5,168 bases of DNA, taken from an uncultured Oscillospiraceae bacterium (lineage in GTDB: Bacteria; Bacillota; Clostridia; Oscillospirales; Ruminococcaceae). The stretch covers positions 1 through 5,168 of the forward strand of contig URFD01000110.1 of NCBI GenBank assembly GCA_900547015.1, given 5' to 3'. The position numbers were made by a program, and so were the translations under genes. The notes under the pieces were generated by a model that was not told the origin of the DNA, made no database searches, and saw only the letters and a program-made list of their open reading frames with translations. Within the stretch, counting starts at the first letter, position 1, and the number at the start of each line of letters is the position of its first letter. Of the stretch, positions 1-5,168 are shown piece by piece.

Positions 1-198
1 GTGGGGACAACGAGGGGATTTTTTTCTGAAATCGAGCTGCTGCTCTGTTTTGCACAAAAGATAAAATTTTTTTGGGAAAAGAGCAGGGTGGATGGAAAGG
101 ACAAAAATTCAATTAATCGTACAAGAAAAAGGGGTTTAAATATACAGAGTGAATAATAGACGACAGGATATTTTTGGGGATGTGGTGAAATTGTCGAA
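1..198. other. Non-coding, purine-rich region upstream of the PFOR promoter
   Basis: I find no convincing gene here. On the + strand the stretch is strongly G-over-C skewed: positions 61-180 hold about 31 G and only 8 C by eye count. It carries T-tracts at 19-25 (T7), 67-73 (T7) and 171-175 (T5), each next to G-runs. One frame is open from the window edge to TAA TAG at 154-159, but its roughly 51 codons show no recognisable motif and no ribosome site. It could be the tail of an upstream gene or chance. A weak 4-bp hairpin at 34-45 is followed by a broken T-run and is not a convincing terminator. The region most likely separates the PFOR promoter from an upstream gene outside the window. Confidence 0.6.
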
Positions 199-234
199 AA
201 AGTGTAGCAAGAGGGAAAGAAGTTGGCACACTTT
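199..234. promoter_or_regulatory. Inverted repeat just upstream of the PFOR -35 box (possible operator)
   Basis: AAAGTGT (199-205) is a perfect 7-bp inverted match to ACACTTT (228-234). With one unpaired A at 206 the arms extend by GC (207-208) against GC (226-227), enclosing 17 nt. The repeat ends 5 bp before the -35 hexamer at 240. It is not followed by a T-run, so it is not a terminator. The position fits a regulator binding site, but the arms do not match the TTGTTAA-type Rex operator or another operator I can name. A regulatory role is inference. Confidence 0.35.
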
Positions 235-239
235 GTCCC

Positions 240-268
240 TTTACAATACAATCAAAAAATGCTAAAAT
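240..268 (+). promoter_or_regulatory. Sigma-A-type extended -10 promoter for nifJ/PFOR
   Basis: The -35 element TTTACA (240-245) and the -10 element TAAAAT (263-268) are separated by exactly 17 nt, and TG at 260-261 makes an extended -10 (TGCTAAAAT). Transcription would start near 274-276, giving a leader of about 60 nt before the ATG at 336. An alternative pair, TTGGCA (223-228) with TACAAT (247-252) and an 18-nt spacer, lies slightly upstream and overlaps the inverted repeat. It could be a second, weaker promoter. Near-consensus elements suit a highly expressed central-metabolism gene. Confidence 0.7.
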
Positions 269-317
269 TCATAGTGTAAGTATGTATGATATGTCGCAAT
301 ACCATCATATAACAATC

Positions 318-326
318 AAGGAGGAA
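318..326 (+). promoter_or_regulatory. Ribosome binding site that sets the nifJ start
   Basis: AAGGAGGAA is a near-perfect anti-16S match ending 9 nt before the ATG at 336. The in-frame ATGs at 282 and 291 have no such site and lie within about 16 nt of the predicted transcription start, so 336 is preferred. Confidence 0.9.
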
Positions 327-335
327 TCATACGTC

Positions 336-3300
336 ATGGCTAGATCTATGAAAACCATGGACGGCAACAACGCTGCTGCATATGTATCTTATGCATTTAC
401 AGAAGTTGCCGGCATTTATCCGATCACCCCATCCAGCCCGATGGCTGACTATGTAGACCAGTGGTCTGCACAGGGCAAGAAAAACATCTTCGGTTCTACC
501 GTTAAGGTAATGGAGATGCAGTCTGAGGCAGGTGCTGCTGGTACTGTACACGGTTCTTTGAACGCAGGTGCAATGACCACCACTTACACCGCTTCTCAGG
601 GTCTGCTCCTGATGATCCCGAATATGTACAAAATCGCAGGCGAGCTGCTTCCTTGCGTATTCCACGTATCCGCAAGAACGGTTGCTTCCCACGCTCTGAA
701 CATCTTCGGTGACCACTCCGACGTTTACGCTTGCCGTCAGACCGGCTTTGCTATGCTGGCTGAGACAAACCCACAGGAAGTTATGGACCTGGGCGCTGTT
801 GCTCATCTGGCAGCAATCAAAGGCCGTGTTCCATTCATCAACTTCTTTGATGGTTTCCGTACCTCCCACGAGATCCAGAAGATCGAAGTATGGGATTACG
901 AAGATCTGAAAGAAATGTGCGACATGGATGCTGTTGAAGCATTCCGCAAACGCGCTCTGAACCCAGAGCATCCAACCATGCGTGGTTCTCACGAAAACGG
1001 AGATATCTTCTTCCAGCATCGTGAGGCTTGCAACACTTACTATGATGCAGTTCCAGCAATCGTAGAAGAGTACATGGGTAAAGTTAACGCAAAACTGGGT
1101 ACTGATTACCAGCTGGTTAACTACTACGGCGCACCGGATGCTGACCGTGTTATCGTTGCAATGGGCTCCATCTGTGACGTAGCAGAAGAAGTTATCGACT
1201 ACCTGACCGCAAAAGGCGAGAAGGTTGGTCTGGTTAAAGTAAGACTGTACCGTCCATTCCCAGCAAAACACCTGCTGAATGCAATCCCTGCAACCGCTAA
1301 GAAGATTGCTGTTCTGGACCGTACCAAAGAGCCAGGCGCATTTGCAGAGCCTCTGCATCTGGACGTTATGTCCGCAATGAGCGAGGCTGGACGTGAGGCT
1401 ACCATCATCGGCGGTCGTTACGGTCTGGGCTCCAAAGACACCACCCCGGCAAGCATCTTCGCAGTTTACAACGAACTGGCAAAAGACGCTCCGAAGGCTC
1501 GTTTCACCCTGGGTATCAAGGATGACGTTACCAACCTGTCCCTGGATGAAGAGGCAGCTCCAAACACCGCAGCAGAAGGCACCATCGAATGCAAATTCTG
1601 GGGTCTGGGCGGCGACGGTACTGTTGGTGCAAACAAGAACTCCATCAAGATCATCGGTGACCACACCAACAAATATGTACAGGCATACTTCCAGTATGAC
1701 TCCAAGAAGACCGGCGGTATCACCATCTCCCATCTGCGTTTTGGCGACAAACCGATCAAGAGCCCATATTACATCAACAAGGCTGACTTCGTTGCTTGCC
1801 ACAACCCATCCTATGTAACCAAGGGCTACAAGATGGTTCGTGACGTAAAACCAGGCGGCGTATTCCTGATCAACTGCCAGTGGACTCCAGAAGAGCTCAA
1901 CGAGCATATGCCTGCTGAAGCAAAACGCTACATCGCAAAGAACAACATCCAGCTGTACACCATCAATGCAATTGACAAGGCAATCGAGATTGGTCTGGGC
2001 AAACGTACCAACACCATCCTGCAGTCTGCATTCTTTGCTCTTGCCGGCGTTCTGCCAAAAGAAGACGCAATCAACTACATGAAAGATGCAGCTACCCGCA
2101 GCTTCTCCAAGAAGGGCGAGGCTATCGTTAAGATGAACCACGACGCAATCGACGCTGGTTTTGACTACTATGTCAAGATCGATGTTCCTGCTGACTGGGC
2201 TAACGCAGAAGATCACTGCGAAAAGGTTGAGCTGCCAGGCGACAACAAGAAACTCGTTAAGATGGTAAGCGACATCATGGAGCCAGTTTCCAAGATGGAC
2301 GGCGACAGCCTGCCTGTATCCGCATTCGTTGACCATGCAGACGGTACCTTCGAGCAGGGCGCTTCCGCTTACGAAAAACGCGGCGTTGCTGTTATGGTTC
2401 CAGAGTGGAATGCTGCTACCTGTGCTCAGTGTAACAAGTGTTCTTATGTCTGCCCACATGCTACCATCCGTCCATTCGCACTGACCGCTGAGGAAGCTGC
2501 AAATGCTCCTGAGTGTGCAACCATCGTGGACAAAAAAGGTAAAGGCAAAGATGCTTACAAATACTCCCTGGCTGTATCTCCAATGGATTGTATGGGCTGT
2601 GGCGTATGTATCGGCGTCTGCCCAACCAACTCTCTGACCATGGTTCCAAGAGAGACCCAGGACAACAAACAGCCTGCATTCGATTACATGGTTGCTAACG
2701 TATCCGTTAAGAACGATATGGTAGACAACACCGTTATCGGCAGCCAGTTCCAGAAACCTCTGCTCGAGTTCTCCGGCTCTTGTGCAGGTTGTGCTGAAAC
2801 TTCCTATGCTCGTCTGATCACCCAGCTGTTTGGTGACAGAATGTACATCTCCAACGCAACAGGTTGTTCCTCTATCTGGGGCGGTCCTGCTGCTACATCC
2901 CCATACACTGTCAACGCTAAGGGCCATGGTCCGGCTTGGGCTAACTCCCTGTTCGAAGACAACGCTGAGCATGGCTTCGGTATGTACCTCGGCCAGAAGG
3001 CAATCCGTGAACAGCTGATCGAGAAGGTTCGCAATGTCGTTGAAAACGGCAGCAACGAAGCTGTAAAGGCTGCTGGTCAGAAATATCTGGATACCGTAAA
3101 CAACGGCAAAGAAAACCAGGCTGCTACCGATGAACTGGTTGCTGCTCTGGAAGCTTGCGGCTGTGACAAGGCAAAAGAAATCCTGTCCCAGAAAGAGTAC
3201 CTCTCCAAGAAATCCGTATGGATCTTCGGTGGTGACGGCTGGGCATACGATATCGGCTTCGGCGGCGTAGACCACGTTCTGGCTTCCGGCGAAGATGTCA

Positions 3301-3869
3301 ACATCATGGTATTCGATACTGAGGTATACTCCAACACCGGCGGTCAGGCTTCCAAGGCTTCCCAGATCGGTCAGGTTGCTCAGTTCGCAGCTGCTGGTAA
3401 AGCAATCGCGAAGAAGAGCCTGGCAGAAATCGCAATGTCCTACGGCTACATCTATGTAGCTCAGATTGCGATGGGCGCTGACATGAACCAGACCATCAAA
3501 GCTATGGCTGAAGCTGAAGCTTACCCAGGTCCATCCCTCATCATCGGTTACGCTCCATGTGAGATGCACTCCATCAAGGGCGGCATGGTTAACTGCCAGA
3601 AAGAGATGAAACGTGCGGTTGATTGCGGTTACTGGAATATGTTCCGTTACAACCCAGCTCTGAAGGCAGAGGGCAAAGATCCATTCATCATGGACAGCAA
3701 AGCACCAACCACCGACTACAAAGAGTTCATCATGGGCGAGGCTCGTTACTCCTCTCTGACCCGCGCATTCCCAGAGAGAGCAGAAGAGCTCTTCAACAAG
3801 GCTGCACAGAACGCTAAGGACAGATATGAACATCTGCTCCGTCTGGGCGCACTGTACGCTGCAAAATAA
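336..3869 (+). CDS. nifJ: Pyruvate:ferredoxin (flavodoxin) oxidoreductase, single-chain PFOR
   Basis: This cytoplasmic enzyme oxidises pyruvate with CoA to acetyl-CoA and CO2 and reduces ferredoxin or flavodoxin. It is the main pyruvate-oxidising step of anaerobic fermentation. The gene is complete, 1177 residues, typical of fused homodimeric PFORs. Domain order is as expected. An N-terminal pyrimidine-binding domain carries YPITPSSP (28-35), with T31, E64 and R114 matching by number the pyruvate/thiamine residues known from the Desulfovibrio africanus enzyme. A transketolase-C-like domain (DRTKEPG, 328-334) and a gamma-type domain (GLGGDGT, 423-429) follow. A 2[4Fe-4S] ferredoxin domain has C696/C699/C702/C706 and C752/C755/C758/C762. 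The C-terminal thiamine-diphosphate domain has C816, C819, C844 and C1075 for the proximal cluster, GDGWAYDIG (966-974) and SNTGG (999-1003). The protein ends soon after the last cysteine, so most of the D. africanus C-terminal extension is absent. The ATG at 336 follows a strong ribosome site. The gene is flanked by its own promoter and terminator, so it is probably monocistronic. Codon use is strongly biased and includes no TTA, CTA or TCA codon. Confidence 0.98.
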   Translation: MARSMKTMDGNNAAAYVSYAFTEVAGIYPITPSSPMADYVDQWSAQGKKNIFGSTVKVMEMQSEAGAAGTVHGSLNAGAMTTTYTASQGLLLMIPNMYKIAGELLPCVFHVSARTVASHALNIFGDHSDVYACRQTGFAMLAETNPQEVMDLGAVAHLAAIKGRVPFINFFDGFRTSHEIQKIEVWDYEDLKEMCDMDAVEAFRKRALNPEHPTMRGSHENGDIFFQHREACNTYYDAVPAIVEEYMGKVNAKLGTDYQLVNYYGAPDADRVIVAMGSICDVAEEVIDYLTAKGEKVGLVKVRLYRPFPAKHLLNAIPATAKKIAVLDRTKEPGAFAEPLHLDVMSAMSEAGREATIIGGRYGLGSKDTTPASIFAVYNELAKDAPKARFTLGIKDDVTNLSLDEEAAPNTAAEGTIECKFWGLGGDGTVGANKNSIKIIGDHTNKYVQAYFQYDSKKTGGITISHLRFGDKPIKSPYYINKADFVACHNPSYVTKGYKMVRDVKPGGVFLINCQWTPEELNEHMPAEAKRYIAKNNIQLYTINAIDKAIEIGLGKRTNTILQSAFFALAGVLPKEDAINYMKDAATRSFSKKGEAIVKMNHDAIDAGFDYYVKIDVPADWANAEDHCEKVELPGDNKKLVKMVSDIMEPVSKMDGDSLPVSAFVDHADGTFEQGASAYEKRGVAVMVPEWNAATCAQCNKCSYVCPHATIRPFALTAEEAANAPECATIVDKKGKGKDAYKYSLAVSPMDCMGCGVCIGVCPTNSLTMVPRETQDNKQPAFDYMVANVSVKNDMVDNTVIGSQFQKPLLEFSGSCAGCAETSYARLITQLFGDRMYISNATGCSSIWGGPAATSPYTVNAKGHGPAWANSLFEDNAEHGFGMYLGQKAIREQLIEKVRNVVENGSNEAVKAAGQKYLDTVNNGKENQAATDELVAALEACGCDKAKEILSQKEYLSKKSVWIFGGDGWAYDIGFGGVDHVLASGEDVNIMVFDTEVYSNTGGQASKASQIGQVAQFAAAGKAIAKKSLAEIAMSYGYIYVAQIAMGADMNQTIKAMAEAEAYPGPSLIIGYAPCEMHSIKGGMVNCQKEMKRAVDCGYWNMFRYNPALKAEGKDPFIMDSKAPTTDYKEFIMGEARYSSLTRAFPERAEELFNKAAQNAKDRYEHLLRLGALYAAK

Positions 3870-3890
3870 GAAATCTCCTGTGAGATAATC

Positions 3891-3926
3891 AAAATCCCGC
3901 TTTCATCTTGAAAGCGGGATTTTTTT
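3891..3926 (+). terminator. Rho-independent terminator of nifJ
   Basis: A perfect 14-bp stem pairs 3891-3904 with 3910-3923 around the 5-nt loop ATCTT, with a CCCGC/GCGGG core. The distal arm runs into seven T residues (3920-3926). It begins 21 nt after the TAA stop. The A4 at the left foot gives the opposite strand only a short T-run, so termination in that direction would be weaker. It separates PFOR transcription from the ruvX unit. Confidence 0.95.
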
Positions 3927-3957
3927 CGTGCAAAAATTTGATTCGGAGAAACGGCGG

Positions 3958-3986
3958 TTGCAAATTGAAAAAAGCTATGGTATTCT
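3958..3986 (+). promoter_or_regulatory. Extended -10 promoter for the ruvX-ttcA unit
   Basis: TTGCAA (3958-3963) and TATTCT (3981-3986) have a 17-nt spacer, and TG at 3978-3979 gives an extended -10 (TGGTATTCT). The predicted start near 3992-3994 leaves a leader of about 45 nt. It lies just after the nifJ terminator, where a new promoter is needed. A small hairpin (ACCG-AAAT-CGGT, 3999-4010) occurs in the leader; no role is evident. Confidence 0.6.
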
Positions 3987-4038
3987 GAAACGAGACAGAC
4001 CGAAATCGGTTGGAGCAGAGGAAAGAGAGGACAGAACC

Positions 4039-4467
4039 ATGAAGATTATGGCGGTGGATTTTGGTGATTCCCGTACCGGAATCGCCATTTGTGATAGGGG
4101 CGAGCTGCTGGCAAGCCCGGTGTGCGTGATTGAGGAGAAGCATTTCCCGACCACGGTGAAAAAGACAGCAGAGCAGGCACAGGAGCAGGGAGCCCAGAAA
4201 ATCGTGGTGGGACACCCGCTGAATATGGACGGCAGCAAGGGCCCCAGAGCCCAGCTGTGCGAGGAATTTGCCGAGCAGCTGCGGGAGCTGGTTGAGGTGC
4301 CGGTGGTGCTGTGGGATGAAAGACAGACCACCGTTTCTGCCATCGGTTTTTTGAACGAGACCAACACCAGAGGCAAGAAGCGCAAGCAGGTCATCGACGC
4401 GGTGGCCGCAACCATTATTTTGGAAAATTATCTGAACTATCGCAGAAATCATCAGGAGGAGGAATAG
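4039..4467 (+). CDS. ruvX: RuvX/YqgF-family RNase H-fold nuclease (putative pre-16S rRNA nuclease / Holliday junction resolvase)
   Basis: This is a 142-residue protein, the usual size for the RuvX (YqgF) family, with an RNase H-like fold acting in the cytoplasm. Family members have been linked to 5'-end maturation of 16S rRNA and to Holliday-junction cleavage. Visible family motifs are VDFGDSRTGIA (6-16, acidic D7), IVVGHPLNMDGS (55-66), WDERQTT (92-98) and the C-terminal helix with D120 in KQVIDAVAA (116-124). D7, the D93/E94 pair and D120 are the likely metal-binding acidic residues. The start at ATG 4039 is chosen because GAGAGGA (4025-4031) lies 7 nt upstream and VDFG then begins near residue 6 as in the family. 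The in-frame GTG at 3928 lies at the foot of the preceding terminator, upstream of the predicted promoter. It is the first gene of a unit with the downstream PP-loop gene, and its last codons encode that gene's ribosome site. Confidence 0.93.
   Translation: MKIMAVDFGDSRTGIAICDRGELLASPVCVIEEKHFPTTVKKTAEQAQEQGAQKIVVGHPLNMDGSKGPRAQLCEEFAEQLRELVEVPVVLWDERQTTVSAIGFLNETNTRGKKRKQVIDAVAATIILENYLNYRRNHQEEE
4454..4462 (+). promoter_or_regulatory. Ribosome binding site of the ttcA-like gene, inside the 3' end of ruvX
   Basis: AGGAGGAGG lies within the final ruvX codons (the Gln-Glu-Glu-Glu tail) and ends 6 nt before ATG 4469. The next in-frame ATG, at 4478, would be 15 nt away, so 4469 is the better start. 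The arrangement suggests translational coupling. Confidence 0.85.
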
Positions 4468-4468
4468 G

Positions 4469-5168
4469 ATGGGAGCAATGCAGAAGCTGGCAGGTCTGAT
4501 GAGACGGGCAATCGAAAAGTATGATATGATACAACCGGGAGACCGCATCGCAGTCGGCGTCAGCGGAGGAAAGGACTCGGTGGCGCTGCTGGTGGGGCTG
4601 TGCAAGCTCCGCGACTATATCGGAATCCCGTATGAGGTGGTTGCCATCACGCTGGACCCGTGCTTTGGCGGCGTTGAGACCGACTATTCCCCCATCGCTC
4701 AGCTGTGCGAGCAGTTGGGAGTTGAGTATGTCCTCAAGCGGACGGAGATTGGTCAGATCATCTTTGATGTGCGCAATGAGAGCAACCCGTGCAGCCTGTG
4801 CGCAAGGATGAGAAGGGGTTGTCTGCACGATGCGGCAAAGGAAAACAACTGCAACAAGATTGCGCTGGGCCACCACTATGATGATGCAATCGAGACCTTC
4901 ATCATGAATCTGTTTCAGGAGGGAAGGGTTGGATGCTTTCAGCCGGTGACCTACCTGTCCAGAAAGGATTTGACCATGATTCGCCCGATGGTGATGGCAG
5001 AGGAAAGCATGATTTCGGCGGCGGTTCATCACGAAAACCTGCCGATTGTCAAGAGCAAATGTCCTGCGGACGGAAACACCAACCGCGAAAAAACCAAAGA
5101 ATGGATTCGCATGATGGACAAGGAAAGCAGGGGCTTCAAAAAGCGGTTATATGGTGCTCTGGAACGAG
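4469..5168 (+). CDS. ttcA: TtcA/TilS-family PP-loop ATPase, probable tRNA 2-thiocytidine-type thiolase (3' end beyond window)
   Basis: The frame stays open from ATG 4469 to the window edge, giving 233 codons of a gene cut at its 3' end. An N-type ATP-pyrophosphatase PP-loop, SGGKDS (32-37), adenylates the substrate in this superfamily. CSLCARMRRG (108-117) supplies a CxxC pair (C108, C111), and GHHYDD (134-139) is the conserved HH-x-DD motif. C198 in CPADGNTNRE is the likely third ligand. Three such cysteines bind a [4Fe-4S] cluster in TtcA, which thiolates cytidine 32 of some tRNAs. The CxxC argues against TilS (lysidine synthase), which shares the PP-loop fold but lacks this cluster site. 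The third-cysteine context differs from the E. coli enzyme as I recall it, so this may be a clostridial TtcA-like subgroup with a different tRNA target; the exact substrate is inferred. The start codon is one base after the ruvX stop, which points to co-transcription and coupled translation. Because the gene runs off the window, the C-terminus cannot be judged. Confidence 0.85.
   Translation, partial: MGAMQKLAGLMRRAIEKYDMIQPGDRIAVGVSGGKDSVALLVGLCKLRDYIGIPYEVVAITLDPCFGGVETDYSPIAQLCEQLGVEYVLKRTEIGQIIFDVRNESNPCSLCARMRRGCLHDAAKENNCNKIALGHHYDDAIETFIMNLFQEGRVGCFQPVTYLSRKDLTMIRPMVMAEESMISAAVHHENLPIVKSKCPADGNTNREKTKEWIRMMDKESRGFKKRLYGALER

Noticed and set aside
34..51. Possible upstream terminator, GAGC-TGCT-GCTC hairpin followed by TGTTTT
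   Set aside because: The stem is only 4 bp and the T-run is interrupted, too weak to call.
1..156. Open frame from the window edge to tandem TAA TAG, possible tail of an upstream gene or a small protein starting at GTG 1
   Set aside because: Only about 51 codons, with composition driven by A/G- and T-tracts, no motif and no visible ribosome site. An open stretch this short is not unlikely by chance.
161..196. CGACA...TGTCG inverted repeat upstream of the promoter
   Set aside because: Only 5 bp per arm with a 26-nt gap, which is expected by chance in a region of this size.
282..335. 18-residue N-terminal extension of PFOR starting at ATG 282
   Set aside because: There is no ribosome site before 282 and the predicted transcription start is only about 7 nt upstream, while ATG 336 has a near-perfect site. 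Starting at 336 also places T31, E64 and R114 at the numbers known for the characterised enzyme.
327..3833. 1168-codon open frame on the - strand
   Set aside because: It is exactly in register with the PFOR codons and is explained by the absence of TTA, CTA and TCA in that gene. It shows no recognisable domain, and the + strand protein has every PFOR motif.
3873..3886. Small hairpin ATCTC-CTGT-GAGAT just after the PFOR stop codon
   Set aside because: A 5-bp stem next to a far stronger terminator; no separate role can be supported.
3889..4605. 238-codon - strand open frame across ruvX and the start of the ttcA-like gene
   Set aside because: It is a shadow in register with ruvX, runs through the nifJ terminator and shows no family motif; the + strand genes are clear.
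4415..5032. 205-codon - strand open frame opposite the ttcA-like gene
   Set aside because: The + strand carries SGGKDS, CSLC and GHHYDD in a continuous frame, so the opposite frame is a shadow.

Overview
The window looks like chromosomal DNA from an anaerobic, low-to-medium-GC Firmicute of class Clostridia, plausibly a gut Oscillospiraceae- or Lachnospiraceae-type organism. This rests on a single-chain pyruvate:ferredoxin oxidoreductase with very strong codon bias, strong AGGAGG-type ribosome binding sites, sigma-A-like extended -10 promoters and AT-rich intergenic DNA beside genes of roughly 50% GC. The genus cannot be fixed from the sequence alone.

Layout: (1) Positions 1-335 are non-coding: a purine-rich, T-tract-containing upstream region, an inverted repeat (199-234), an extended -10 promoter (240-268) and a 5' leader of about 60 nt with a consensus ribosome binding site. 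(2) Positions 336-3869 encode a complete 1177-residue pyruvate:ferredoxin (flavodoxin) oxidoreductase (nifJ/PFOR). All expected thiamine-diphosphate, pyruvate and iron-sulfur residues are visible. (3) Positions 3891-3926 form a textbook intrinsic terminator. (4) A second extended -10 promoter (3958-3986) starts a separate unit on the same strand: ruvX/yqgF (4039-4467), then, after a single base, a TtcA/TilS-family PP-loop tRNA-thiolation-like ATPase gene (4469 to beyond the window edge). This last gene is open at its 3' end.

The two units appear functionally unrelated. PFOR is a core energy-metabolism enzyme (pyruvate + CoA to acetyl-CoA + CO2 + reduced ferredoxin) transcribed on its own. The ruvX-ttcA pair belongs to RNA and nucleic-acid housekeeping and seems translationally coupled.

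I see no mobile element, CRISPR array, RNA gene or novel multi-gene system. The points most worth a second look are regulatory: the inverted repeat next to the PFOR promoter, two mutually exclusive leader stems beside the PFOR start, and the complete absence of TTA, CTA and TCA codons from the PFOR gene, which creates a 1168-codon antisense shadow frame.
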